Positions 1-9,181 of a stretch of 64,000 bases of DNA are shown piece by piece. Under the pieces are notes generated by a model. It was not told where the DNA came from and searched no databases. It saw only the letters and a program-made list of their open reading frames with translations. Position 1 is the first letter of the stretch, and every line of letters starts with the position of its first letter. The stretch covers positions 143,610-207,609 of the forward strand of contig JANQRZ010000006.1 of assembly GCA_028284265.1 (NCBI GenBank), given 5' to 3'. The stretch is from Rhodothermales bacterium (lineage in GTDB: Bacteria; Bacteroidota; Rhodothermia; Rhodothermales; JANQRZ01). The position numbers and the translations under genes are program-made.

Positions 1-2
1 CC

Positions 3-692
3 GACGCCGACGAGGTGGCCCTGAAGATCCGCTCCGTCCTCCCCGGCCCGATCCGCGACTACATCGACCGCTTGCAGGAGAGCACCGTCATCGCCCCTTA
101 CATCCGCAACCTCGAACCGGGCCAAGGCGCGCACGACGATGAGGGCCGGTGGTATGACCTCAGTGAGGCCGTAGCCAAGCAGCGCAGCGTCTACATGGAC
201 TACTACGTTGCCAGCCGCGACGAACTGACGAAGCGCAAGGTGGACCCGCTCGGGCTGGTCTACTATTCCGACTCTTGGAACCTGATCGCCTACGACCACC
301 TCCGCAAGGACGTCCGCAACTTCCGCCTCGACCGGATCAAGAAGATGCGGATGCTGATGGACGTCTTCAAGCGCCCCGCGGACTTTAACCTAGAGGACTA
401 TCTCAAGGAGAAAGGCTCGAACCCTCGGAGCGAACGGATCACCCTCCGCTTCAATCCCCGCGCCTACCGATGGGCCAAGCGCGGCATCCCCGCCGAGATC
501 GAGGAAGAGGTCGAGACCGACGACGGCGTGCGCGTCACGTTCTACTTCGAGAACCTAGGCTACATCGCACACTGGCTCCTCCGCTATGGCACCGACGTGG
601 AGGCCCTCGAACCGGCCGCGCTGCGCGAGACCCTCCGCGAACGAGCGACGCGCCTCGCCGAGCACTATAGCGCGGAACCTTTTGGTGTTTAA
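3..692 (+). CDS. WYL-domain transcriptional regulator (YafY type), 5' end outside the window
   Basis: The reading frame is open to the left edge, so the N-terminal helix-turn-helix part is missing. What remains is a WYL effector-sensing domain and its C-terminal extension. The segment VDPLGLVYYSDSWNLIAYD followed by RKDVRNFRLDRI is the characteristic WYL core. Members of this family are DNA-binding regulators that sense small ligands or nucleic acid through the WYL domain. A GTG codon at 15 could be read as a start, but the protein would then lack any DNA-binding domain, so I treat the gene as truncated by the window. It converges with mfd, with about 100 bp between the stops. That gap is AT-richer and holds only a weak GTCCGC/GCGGAC hairpin at 741-768. 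Confidence 0.85.
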   Translation, partial: DADEVALKIRSVLPGPIRDYIDRLQESTVIAPYIRNLEPGQGAHDDEGRWYDLSEAVAKQRSVYMDYYVASRDELTKRKVDPLGLVYYSDSWNLIAYDHLRKDVRNFRLDRIKKMRMLMDVFKRPADFNLEDYLKEKGSNPRSERITLRFNPRAYRWAKRGIPAEIEEEVETDDGVRVTFYFENLGYIAHWLLRYGTDVEALEPAALRETLRERATRLAEHYSAEPFGV

Positions 693-791
693 TTCCTTGT
701 TATTCTAAAATATACGGGGTACACTTTCGTCAAAACGACTGTCCGCAAAAACGGCTTATCTCGCGGACGTATCCCTATGGGAAAACCGTAG

Positions 792-3700
792 TCATAGGAC
801 GACTTCTTCGATGGGCCGAAGCCGCTCCAGTAGGCGCTTCGCAGTGGCAAGGTCAGGTACCTCTTGGATGATCGCACGGAGCTTGCCACCGGTCGTCTCC
901 TTCATCACATAGCGCCGGTCGAGACCGCCGAGCCGTTCGAGCAGCGGATGGAAGACAGCCTCGTAAAAATGCGGGTCGGCATCCTGCGTGGGGAGGTCGA
1001 GGAAGAGGCGCTGGTTCTTGAACTGGATACGGGGGAGCCGGAGCGATTGGGCATCGGCCTTCATCTCGGCGGCGATGAGTAGCGCATCTACCTCGGGCGG
1101 GATTGAACCGAAGCGGTCGCCTAGCTCCTGCCGGAAGGCGGCTAACTCTTCGGGTGCGCGGAGATCGGCGAGGCGGCGGTAGAGGTTCATCCGCTCGGTG
1201 CCGTTCGAGACATAGTCGGTGGGGATGAATGCGTCCTCGGCCACATCGATCGTCGCATCGCCGGAGGGGGGAGGGGCTTCGCCCGCGAAGAGGTCGCTGA
1301 ACTCTTCGCTGCGTAGCTCCTGCACAGCCTCTTCCAGAATCCGGTGGTAGGTCTCATAGCCGAGATCCTCGATGAACCCGCTCTGCTCGGCCCCGAGCAT
1401 CGCCCCGGCCCCGCGAATATCCATGTCGCGCATGGCGATGTTGAACCCGCTGCCGAGATCGGAGAATTCCTCGACGGCTTGGAGGCGCATCCGAGCCTCG
1501 CGGGTCAGCGTGTGGACGCTCGGCACGAGGAGGTAGCAGAACGCCTTCTGCGCGCTTCGCCCGACGCGCCCACGTAGCTGGTGGAGGTCAGCCAACCCGA
1601 ACCGCTCGGCCCGGTCGATAATCATGGTGTTGGCATTCGTCACGTCGATCCCGCTTTCGACGATGTTGGTCGAGACGAGTACGTCGAACTTGTGCTGAAT
1701 GAAGTCGTGCATCACATTTTCGAGGTCGCTGGCCCTCATCTGACCGTGGGCAACTTTTATGCGAACGTCTGGGACAAGCGCCCGAATCATCGCCGATACC
1801 TCTTCGATAGTCTGCACCCGATTGTGCACGAAGAAGACTTGACCACCCCGATTTACTTCGTACAGAATAGAATCGCGAATCAAATCACGATCAAAGGTAT
1901 GAATCTCGGTAACGACCGGCTGCCTATTCGGCGGCGGAGTGTTCATGATTGAGAGGTCACGCACGCCGAGAAGGGAGAACTGGAGAGTACGTGGGATCGG
2001 CGTCGCGGTGAGCGTGAGCGTGTCTACTTCGGCGCGCATCGCTCGAAGCCGTTCCTTGACCGCAACGCCGAAGCGCTGCTCCTCGTCAATGATGAGCAGC
2101 CCAAGGTTTTTGAACCTAACCTTCTTGCCCGCGAGCCGCTGCGTCCCGATGACGATGTCCACCTCGCCACGCTCAATTTGAGTGAGCGTTTCCTTCTGCT
2201 CGGCGGTGGTGGCGAAGCGGGAAAGTTGAGCGATGCGAACTGGATACCGGCCTAAACGCTCCGAAAACGTCTCGAAGTGCTGGAGCGAGAGGATGCTCGT
2301 CGGGACAAGCACGGCGACCTGCTTGCCGTCCTGTACGGCCTTGAACGCGGCGCGCACCGCGACCTCCGTCTTGCCGAACCCGACATCGCCACAGACGAGC
2401 CGGTCCATCGGTACCGAGGCTTCCATGTCCTCCTTGACGGCGCTCGCTGCAAGGGCCTGATCCGGCGTGTCTTCCCACTTGAATGAGGCTTCTAGCTCGC
2501 GCTGCCAAATCGAATCGGGCGAGAAGCCAAACCCCGGACTCGCCTTGCGCTTGGCGTAGATTTTGACCAAGTCACGGGCGATGTCTTTGACCCGTTTCTT
2601 GGTCCGGCTCTTCGTCTTCTCCCACTGCCCGCTACCGAGCTTGGTCAGCTTCGGCTGATGCCCCTCTTTTCCTGAATACTTATGCAGCTTATGCAGGGCA
2701 TTAACATTGACAAATAGCTCATCGCCACCGAGGAACTGAAGCTTAACCGCCTCCTGTTTCTTGTCGCGGACGGTGATCGTGTGCAGCCCGCTAAAGCGTC
2801 CGATGCCATAATCAATGTGGACGACGAAGTCTCCGGGGGAAAGGCCCTGGAGGTCGCGGAGGGAGAGGCCGCCGCGGACGCGCTTCCGCTTGCGGGCCGT
2901 AGGGCGGTGGTAACGGTTGAAGACCTGATGGTCAGTGTAGACGGCGAGCCGCTCGTCGGGGAGGACGAACCCCTCGTGGAGCGACTCGACGGTGAGCGTG
3001 GCGTCCGGCTCGTGGTCTTCATCGCCCAAGAGTTCGCGGAGGCGGGCACGCTGGCCCTGACTGTCGCAGAGGACGTGGGCCTCGAAGCCTCGGTCTTTCA
3101 ACTCGGCAAGGTGCTCACGGAGGCGGCGCACGTCCGCGTTGAAGTCCGGCTGCGGCTGGGCATCAAGGGTAAGCGTGTGGGCAGCATCATCGGAGAACGT
3201 GCCGAAGAGGAGAGCAGGGCAAGCCGACAGCTTCTCGCGGAGCGCATCGCCCGTGAGGTAGAGTCGGTCAGGTGATGGGGTATCGTCTTCTTCGAGCGCA
3301 TCGAAGGCCTGAGTGGCCTCGGCATACACGGCCTCGGCGCGCTCGGCGAGCCGGGCAGAGTCGAACAGGGCGAGGAGGGTGCCGTCCGGGAAGTAGTCGA
3401 GGAGGGCGACATGCTCTACCTCGTCGTAGGTCGGTGCGTCGAGGTTGGGGACGATTCGGGCCTGCGTCAGGCGACTCACCGAGCGTTGCGTCTGCGGGTC
3501 GAACTCTCGGATCGAGTCGATGTCATCGCCGAAGAACTCGATGCGAACGGGGTAGTCGCCTGCGAACGGGTACACATCGAGGATGCCGCCGCGCAGCGCG
3601 ATCTCGCCCGGCAGCCCGACGAACTCGACCGCCCCAAAGCCCTGCCCGACGAGCCGTTCCATGAGGGTCTCTGGTCCGACCTCGTCGCCGACGCGGATGG

Positions 3701-4208
3701 TGAGCGTTTCCTGCGCCACTGTCTCGGGTGGGGCGACGAGTTCGGCGACCGCTTCTACGCTCGTCACGATGGTCCCGGCGAACCCTTCCTGCAACCGCTG
3801 GAGCACATCAGCCCGTCGGATCAGCGCAGCGCTCTCGGCGACCTGCTCGCGGTCGTAGGGCTTCTGGCCCGTTGGCGGGAAGAGGAGCACCTCGATGTCT
3901 TCGCCAAGGAGTTGTTCGAGGTCGCTCTGGAGATACGTCGCCGACTCGTGCTCGGGGAGGAGACAGCACAGCGGTGTGCCCGCGTCCGCGAGATCGGAGA
4001 GAGCAAAAGCGGGGAGGGAACCGACTGTGCCTTTCAGTCGGAGTTGGTCGCCGGGGTTGAGTTGCGAGGCTTCGCGGCGAAGCTGGACGAAGAACGGCAC
4101 GGCGGCGACGCGGGTGCGAATCGAGAGGAGAGACACAAAAGCAGGGGAGAGGTGAAACACAGCGAGGGGCACAGCCGCGCTGCGCCCCTTGGGTTGAGTG
4201 CTTTGCAA
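792..4208 (-). CDS. mfd: Transcription-repair coupling factor Mfd
   Basis: Mfd releases RNA polymerase stalled at DNA lesions and recruits UvrA. The 1138-residue length is normal for the family. In order I see the UvrB-like N-terminal module, the RNA polymerase interaction (CarD-like) module around residue 456 (SPGDFVVHIDYGIGRFSGL), the helicase Walker A at about 605 (GDVGFGKTEVA), the DEEQRFGV Walker B box near 704, the helicase C-terminal and RecG-like TRG region (GRVGRSAQKAFCYLL), and the TRCF C-terminal domain. The N-terminal 40 residues are not obviously conserved, so the true start may lie slightly inside. The gene starts 33 bp after murQ on the same strand, suggesting a CHAT-murQ-mfd transcription unit. 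Confidence 0.97.
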   Translation of the reverse strand: MQSTQPKGRSAAVPLAVFHLSPAFVSLLSIRTRVAAVPFFVQLRREASQLNPGDQLRLKGTVGSLPAFALSDLADAGTPLCCLLPEHESATYLQSDLEQLLGEDIEVLLFPPTGQKPYDREQVAESAALIRRADVLQRLQEGFAGTIVTSVEAVAELVAPPETVAQETLTIRVGDEVGPETLMERLVGQGFGAVEFVGLPGEIALRGGILDVYPFAGDYPVRIEFFGDDIDSIREFDPQTQRSVSRLTQARIVPNLDAPTYDEVEHVALLDYFPDGTLLALFDSARLAERAEAVYAEATQAFDALEEDDTPSPDRLYLTGDALREKLSACPALLFGTFSDDAAHTLTLDAQPQPDFNADVRRLREHLAELKDRGFEAHVLCDSQGQRARLRELLGDEDHEPDATLTVESLHEGFVLPDERLAVYTDHQVFNRYHRPTARKRKRVRGGLSLRDLQGLSPGDFVVHIDYGIGRFSGLHTITVRDKKQEAVKLQFLGGDELFVNVNALHKLHKYSGKEGHQPKLTKLGSGQWEKTKSRTKKRVKDIARDLVKIYAKRKASPGFGFSPDSIWQRELEASFKWEDTPDQALAASAVKEDMEASVPMDRLVCGDVGFGKTEVAVRAAFKAVQDGKQVAVLVPTSILSLQHFETFSERLGRYPVRIAQLSRFATTAEQKETLTQIERGEVDIVIGTQRLAGKKVRFKNLGLLIIDEEQRFGVAVKERLRAMRAEVDTLTLTATPIPRTLQFSLLGVRDLSIMNTPPPNRQPVVTEIHTFDRDLIRDSILYEVNRGGQVFFVHNRVQTIEEVSAMIRALVPDVRIKVAHGQMRASDLENVMHDFIQHKFDVLVSTNIVESGIDVTNANTMIIDRAERFGLADLHQLRGRVGRSAQKAFCYLLVPSVHTLTREARMRLQAVEEFSDLGSGFNIAMRDMDIRGAGAMLGAEQSGFIEDLGYETYHRILEEAVQELRSEEFSDLFAGEAPPPSGDATIDVAEDAFIPTDYVSNGTERMNLYRRLADLRAPEELAAFRQELGDRFGSIPPEVDALLIAAEMKADAQSLRLPRIQFKNQRLFLDLPTQDADPHFYEAVFHPLLERLGGLDRRYVMKETTGGKLRAIIQEVPDLATAKRLLERLRPIEEVVL

Positions 4209-4241
4209 CGACCAGATAGTCCGACGGGTCCCTCGAAAAAG

Positions 4242-5162
4242 TCACCCTGCAATCGCCTGCCGGACGAACCCGTCGGCCGCGTCGATTCGCTGCCGCGCCT
4301 CGTCCGCCGAGGCCTCGGCAAGGATCATCACGAGCGCCGTCTTGACGTGCCCGTCGGCGGCGGCGAGCACGCGAGCGGCCTCTTCATAGTCCACCCCCGT
4401 CGCCGTCATCACGATACGCTTCGAGCGCTCCTTCAGCTTCTCGTTCGTCATCTGGAGGTCGATCATCATGTTCTCGTAGACCTTTCCGAGCCGGACGAAC
4501 GTGGCGGTGGTGAGCATGTTGAGGACGAGCTTTTGCGCCGTCCCGCTCTTCATCCGCGTGGACCCCATGATGACCTCCGGCCCGACCGCCGGGCACATCG
4601 CCACGTCGACAAACTCATGGAGGTCGAATGCTTCGCGCGGATTGCAAGTCACGAACAGCGTCTTGCAACCGAGCGACTTGGCGTGCTTGACCGCCCCGAC
4701 TACGAAAGGCGTCCGACGACTCGCCGCTATACCGCAGATGACATCCTTCGGTGTCACGGCTGCCTCTTCGAGCGCGTCGCGCCCGTTCGACTCGTGATCT
4801 TCGGCTCCTTCCTGCGCGACGAACATCGCCGCTTTGCCGCCCGCGATCAGCCCCTGCACCAACTCCGGCGGCGAGCCGAACGTCGGCGGGCACTCGGCGG
4901 CGTCGATCACCCCGAGCCGACCGCTCGTTCCGGCCCCGGCATAGATCAGCCGCCCGCCGTTCTTGAATGCTTCGACGATGAGTTCGACCGCCTCGGCGAT
5001 GTACGGCAACTCGGCGCGGACGGCGGGGACGACGCGGGCATCCTCGTCGTTGATGATGCGGAGGATATCCTCGGTCGAGGCCGCGTCGATCCGCATCGAG
5101 CGCGGGTTGCGGGTCTCCGTGGTGAGCGATTGCAACTCGCGGAACAGGGCGGATTCGGCCAT
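4242..5162 (-). CDS. murQ: N-acetylmuramic acid 6-phosphate etherase
   Basis: MurQ cleaves the D-lactyl ether of MurNAc-6-phosphate to give GlcNAc-6-phosphate, a cytoplasmic step of peptidoglycan recycling. The SIS-domain signatures are clear: YAGAGTSGRLGVIDAAECPP, then GIAASRRTPFVVGAVKHAK, and GSTRMKSGTAQKLVLNMLTT toward the C-terminus. The open frame extends upstream to 5255, but the protein aligned to the family begins at MAESALFRELQSL, giving 306 residues, the usual size. The extra 31 codons are Pro/Arg/His-rich and overlap the end of the preceding CHAT gene. It lies 17 bp after that gene and 33 bp before mfd. No anhydromuropeptide kinase or permease gene is adjacent. Confidence 0.96.
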   Translation of the reverse strand: MAESALFRELQSLTTETRNPRSMRIDAASTEDILRIINDEDARVVPAVRAELPYIAEAVELIVEAFKNGGRLIYAGAGTSGRLGVIDAAECPPTFGSPPELVQGLIAGGKAAMFVAQEGAEDHESNGRDALEEAAVTPKDVICGIAASRRTPFVVGAVKHAKSLGCKTLFVTCNPREAFDLHEFVDVAMCPAVGPEVIMGSTRMKSGTAQKLVLNMLTTATFVRLGKVYENMMIDLQMTNEKLKERSKRIVMTATGVDYEEAARVLAAADGHVKTALVMILAEASADEARQRIDAADGFVRQAIAG

Positions 5163-5179
5163 CGGTGGGAGAGAGGTCG

Positions 5180-7840
5180 TCAGCGGAAGCGCTGGAGCGT
5201 GCGGGGCAGGAGAAGGGCGGCGGCGATGAGGACAAGCCCGATGATCCACCACCACAGGTTCGATCCCGTTGGGAGGTCTAACGGACTCGGATCGCCATAG
5301 AGCATCGGAGCGGCCCAGAAGAAGGGGCTACCGCGCAGCCCGTCGTGGGTTTCGAGGTAGTCGAGTTGCGCCCGCTGGAGGGCCACGTCCTTACGCTCGC
5401 CGCGGGCGAGATGCTCGTAGAAGCGGTCCATCAGTTCGACCGTCGCGGCGTCGTCCACGCGCCAGAGTGTGCCGAGGGTACTCGCGGCCCCGGCGGCGCG
5501 GACGGCATACTGCAACCCGAGTACGCCTTCGCCGAGAAGGTCGCGCCCCCGCGCCGTGCGGCAGCCACTCAGCACGACCAGCGCGGCGTTCAGCGGCTGC
5601 TGCATCAGTTCATAGAGATAGAGCCGCCCGTCTTCCGTGCCGTCGGGATCAGGGAAAAGTTGGAGGTAGCTGCCGAGCGGGTTGGCATCCTCCACGAAAG
5701 CGTGCGACGCGAGGTGGAGCAAACGCGCGCCCCCCAGCCGCTCGTAGAACAACGACTCCGTCGCCTCCTCATTGAGCGCGACGAGCGCCGAGGGGAAGCG
5801 GCGACCGAGGTCGTCCAGTTCGCGCACCACGCTCGGCAGGTCCGGCGGCGCACCCTCGTCATAGACCGAGCGCAGCGGGGAGTCGGCCTCGACCCCGCCG
5901 AAGTCGCTCCGACCGAAGGCGACGAAGTCGGAGCCATTGCCAGCAACCTGATCCTCCACCAGCAGCGCGGCGGCTAGTTCGGTTGAGATCGCATGGCGGC
6001 GCAGCAGAAAGGGGGCCTCGGCCAACTGGTAGCTGTCGGTGGGAGCCTCTTCGAGCAGGAGCGAGAACGGAAGGTGCGCCAGCGGTCCTTCGGGCACGAC
6101 GACGAGCGCCGAACCTTCGGGCAGATGCGGCGCGACCGGAGCCATGAGGAGATCGTAGAGCGTCTTCAGCGGAGCCGGATCGAACGAAAGGTTCGAGGTA
6201 GCCACAGGGCCGCCGCCCTCGACCCAGAGCGGGCTGACCGCCGCCATTAGCGCTTCGATCCGGGCGAAGTCGAGCGTCGGGTCGAGCGGCACGGCAACGA
6301 GCGTGTCGGGCCGAAGCACGAAGGCGTGGTGCGGCGTTTTGAGGTGGTAGGTAAGCAGCACCTGACCGCGCGCACCGAGCGCCTCCTGCATCCGATCGAG
6401 GCCGGACGAGGCGGTGTCGCGTTCATCACCGAGCAGGGTTGCTCGGTCTGCTTCCAGCCCTTCGATCTCCCCACGAAGCCGCAGCCGCTCCACCGGATCA
6501 AGGTCCGGCTCGGCGAAGCGGCGGTGGAGGGTTTCAAGCGCGGTAGCGAGGCTGTCGACACGCTGTCGCGTCTCGGGTGCCAGGTCGCCAAGTAGGAGGC
6601 GGCGACGCCGGAGGTCGCGCAAGACGCGGGCGCGGGCTTCGTCGAGGGCGAGGAACGCCTCGGTCGGGCGCTGCTGCGCGAGGAGCAGACTCACCCGCGT
6701 GAGGTAGGTGGCATACCACGTCCCGGCGCGACTCGCCTCCACCTCGGCGCTGAGGCCCGCCCGCTCTGCCTCGACGAGGCGGAGCGCCTGCCCGACGAGC
6801 GAGTCGGCACGGGCGAAGTCGCCGAGGTGGATCGACACGGACGCGAGCCAGTCGAGCAGTGCCGGACGACGGGCCTGCACGCCGTACTGGTCGCCCAGCC
6901 TCAGCGCCTCCTCGAACGCTGCTTGGGCCTCCTCGTATTGGTGCAGCGCGTGGTAGGTTTTGCCGACCGCCTCCCAACTCGTGATCTCCGCGCTGCGCGA
7001 GGGTCGCTGCAATCGCCCCGCGAGATCGGCTGCGGCCTGCACCACGACGAGGGCCGAGTCTGCCTGCCCGTGGGCGAGGTAGGCATCGGCAAGGGTGATC
7101 CGGGCGAAGACGAGGTAATGCTCGGCACGGGGCGAGTCGAGGCCGCTGAGTATATCCCTCGCCGTGCGTGCGGCGACCAGGCTCCGGGCAACGGTCTCTG
7201 GACGATGGGTCTGGAGCAGCCGCAGTTCGGCCTCCTGCGTGTAGGCGCGGGCGAGGCTGACGCTCAGTTGCAACTCCAAGTCTGGTTCCGCCCCGAGCGT
7301 CTGTTGGACCGTCTCATAGATGGCGAGCGCCTCGTCCCACTGCCCAAGCCGGTCGTAGGCCCCGGCCAGCCCCATCCAGATGCGCGTGCGGACGGCAGGC
7401 GTCGAAGAAGCGGCATAGTCGAGCAGGCGAAGTCGGGCGCGCAACCCCTCTTCAGTCCGGCCCTGCTGATCCAGAATGAAGGCCTGAAACTCTAGCAAGT
7501 AGCGCACGCCGGAGGAATCGGCCCGAAGGTATGGCCCCTCGAAGAAGGTGTCGATGAGCGCCGCCACTTCGTCGATCCGTCCGGTCTCCAGCAGAATCTG
7601 CGCGTCGCGCCCATAGGCTCGGGCGACGTAGTTGGCCCCAGTGCTGTCGAGCGCAGGGAGGGCGGCATAGCACGTCCGAGCGTCCGCGAACGCCGACCGG
7701 GTGGCCGCGATGGCTAGGGAGTCCGCCATCCGCGTATCGAGTTCGGCGAATGAGGCTTGGGCTTGCTCGAAGAGCGCGTTGCAATCCGGCTGCGCCACCG
7801 CACCGGACGAGAGCAAGAGGATAAAAGCAAGGAAACGCAT
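5180..7840 (-). CDS. Exported TPR-repeat protein with C-terminal CHAT (caspase-like) domain
   Basis: The 886-residue protein starts with a signal peptide (MRFLAFILLLSSGAVAQ). A long alpha-helical region of TPR type follows up to about residue 450, then a coiled segment, then a CHAT domain in the last third. The putative catalytic dyad of the caspase/separase-like CHAT fold is present: His in HLASHAF near residue 708 and Cys in LSGCRTARG near 754. A hydrophobic segment (WWWIIGLVLIAAALLL) and basic tail close the protein, so the CHAT domain would be periplasmic and anchored to the inner membrane. The start at 7840 is chosen because it opens the signal peptide; the 32 upstream codons look non-coding. 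The substrate is unknown. It precedes murQ on the same strand. Confidence 0.9.
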   Translation of the reverse strand: MRFLAFILLLSSGAVAQPDCNALFEQAQASFAELDTRMADSLAIAATRSAFADARTCYAALPALDSTGANYVARAYGRDAQILLETGRIDEVAALIDTFFEGPYLRADSSGVRYLLEFQAFILDQQGRTEEGLRARLRLLDYAASSTPAVRTRIWMGLAGAYDRLGQWDEALAIYETVQQTLGAEPDLELQLSVSLARAYTQEAELRLLQTHRPETVARSLVAARTARDILSGLDSPRAEHYLVFARITLADAYLAHGQADSALVVVQAAADLAGRLQRPSRSAEITSWEAVGKTYHALHQYEEAQAAFEEALRLGDQYGVQARRPALLDWLASVSIHLGDFARADSLVGQALRLVEAERAGLSAEVEASRAGTWYATYLTRVSLLLAQQRPTEAFLALDEARARVLRDLRRRRLLLGDLAPETRQRVDSLATALETLHRRFAEPDLDPVERLRLRGEIEGLEADRATLLGDERDTASSGLDRMQEALGARGQVLLTYHLKTPHHAFVLRPDTLVAVPLDPTLDFARIEALMAAVSPLWVEGGGPVATSNLSFDPAPLKTLYDLLMAPVAPHLPEGSALVVVPEGPLAHLPFSLLLEEAPTDSYQLAEAPFLLRRHAISTELAAALLVEDQVAGNGSDFVAFGRSDFGGVEADSPLRSVYDEGAPPDLPSVVRELDDLGRRFPSALVALNEEATESLFYERLGGARLLHLASHAFVEDANPLGSYLQLFPDPDGTEDGRLYLYELMQQPLNAALVVLSGCRTARGRDLLGEGVLGLQYAVRAAGAASTLGTLWRVDDAATVELMDRFYEHLARGERKDVALQRAQLDYLETHDGLRGSPFFWAAPMLYGDPSPLDLPTGSNLWWWIIGLVLIAAALLLPRTLQRFR

Positions 7841-7978
7841 ACAAATAGCCAGAGCCGAAACCCAATCTATCTCTCTCGGCCCAAACAAATAGCGCAATCG
7901 GTATGCGCTTTGGGCGACGCGGCCCACCGAACCCATCGGGCAAGCGGCGGTATCATCTGCGCTCCTCCCAACGCCCGC

Positions 7979-9139
7979 ATGCGCCTCCGCTCACTTCGTC
8001 TGCTCTCCTTCCGCGCCCACGCCGAGACCGAGGTGGTCTTCGCGCCCGGCGTCAACCTGATCGTCGGACCGAACGGGGCAGGGAAGACGAACCTGCTAGA
8101 GGCCGTCCACTACCTCTGCCTGACCAAGAGCTTCCTCACCTCAACCGACACGCACGCGCTCCGACAAGGCTGCCCGTACTTCGAGGTCGAGGGAGATTTC
8201 GAGGGCGAGCAGCGGCCTCATCTCGCCGCCCGGTTGGTCTACGTCCCCGACGAAGGCAAGCGGCTGTTTCTCAACAAAGCGCCCCTCGACCGGCTCTCCG
8301 AAATCGTCGGGCAGTTGCCGGTGGTCGTGCTCGCTCCGGCGGATGGGGCGCTGACGGCGGGCGGGCCGGAGGAGCGCCGTCGATTTCTCGACAACACGCT
8401 GAGCCAGGCGCGCCCTACGTATCTCGGCGATCTGATGGGCTACCGGCGGGCGCTGAAGCAGCGCAACGCGCTCCTGCTGCACCACCGCCGGACCCGCACC
8501 GCACCCGACCCCGCTGCACTCGAAGCGTGGAACGAAGAACTGGTCACGCTCGGGGCACGGCTGATCGAGCGGCGGCGGCAGTTCATCGATGAGTTCGCCG
8601 GGTTTCTGGCCGAGGCCTACGAACGGATCGAGGCGGTGGGGGAGGAGCCGAGCATCGAGTATCAGACCGCCGTGCCGCTCGCAGAGGACACGACGGAGGC
8701 CGACATCGCCGAGGCGTTCCGCGAAGCCCTGCACCGCCTCGCCCGGCGCGAGCGCGAGCGGGGCCGCACCCTCGCTGGTCCACACCGCGATGAGTTGGTG
8801 TTCCGGCTCAACACGTTCGAGGTGCGCCCCTATGCCTCACAAGGCCAACATCGCACCTTCGGCCTCGCCCTCAAGCTCGCCAAGTACTTCTACCTCCGCG
8901 ACCGCCTCGACGAGACGCCGCTCCTCCTCCTCGACGACGTGTTCGGCGACCTCGACCCGCGCCGCGCCGATATCTTCCTCCAGCTTCTGCAGTCCGACGC
9001 CGTCGGCCAAAGCCTGATTACCGCCGCCCGAAGCGAGCCGTTCGATGACGCCGTGGACTTCGGCGCGGAAACTCATCGGGCGATCCGCATCGTACACGGA
9101 GGCGTCGCCGAAGCAGTAGGCGATTCGCTGATTAGGTGA
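7979..9139 (+). CDS. recF: DNA replication and repair protein RecF
   Basis: RecF is an SMC-like ATPase that helps load RecA at single-strand gaps. The Walker A box (VGPNGAGKTNLLEAVHYL) lies near residue 30, the ABC signature region (ASQGQHRTFGLALKLA) near 286, and Walker B (LLLLDDVFGDLDPRRA) near 314. The 386-residue length is normal. The open frame runs back to 7757, but only the product from MRLRSLRLLSFRAH aligns with RecF; the upstream part overlaps the start of the divergent CHAT gene. It is not next to dnaA, dnaN or gyrB here, although a replication origin lies about 16 kb to the right. Confidence 0.96.
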   Translation: MRLRSLRLLSFRAHAETEVVFAPGVNLIVGPNGAGKTNLLEAVHYLCLTKSFLTSTDTHALRQGCPYFEVEGDFEGEQRPHLAARLVYVPDEGKRLFLNKAPLDRLSEIVGQLPVVVLAPADGALTAGGPEERRRFLDNTLSQARPTYLGDLMGYRRALKQRNALLLHHRRTRTAPDPAALEAWNEELVTLGARLIERRRQFIDEFAGFLAEAYERIEAVGEEPSIEYQTAVPLAEDTTEADIAEAFREALHRLARRERERGRTLAGPHRDELVFRLNTFEVRPYASQGQHRTFGLALKLAKYFYLRDRLDETPLLLLDDVFGDLDPRRADIFLQLLQSDAVGQSLITAARSEPFDDAVDFGAETHRAIRIVHGGVAEAVGDSLIR

Positions 9140-9181
9140 GGCTACACACACTCCCCTTCTCCCACCATCTCCCTTCCTGCT

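Noticed and set aside
741..768. Terminator for mfd or the WYL gene
   Set aside because: Stem of only six base pairs with a 16-base loop and no T run.
3411..5300. Long plus-strand open frame of 629 codons
   Set aside because: It is antisense to mfd and murQ, whose motifs are unmistakable. High GC makes stop-free antisense frames common here.
5180..7840. CHAT gene as part of an anti-phage system
   Set aside because: No gasdermin, effector protein, reverse transcriptase or CRISPR partner is near, and the protein appears exported.
7757..7978. N-terminal extension of recF
   Set aside because: It overlaps the divergent CHAT start and does not resemble RecF, which begins at the Walker A-containing strand after 7979.
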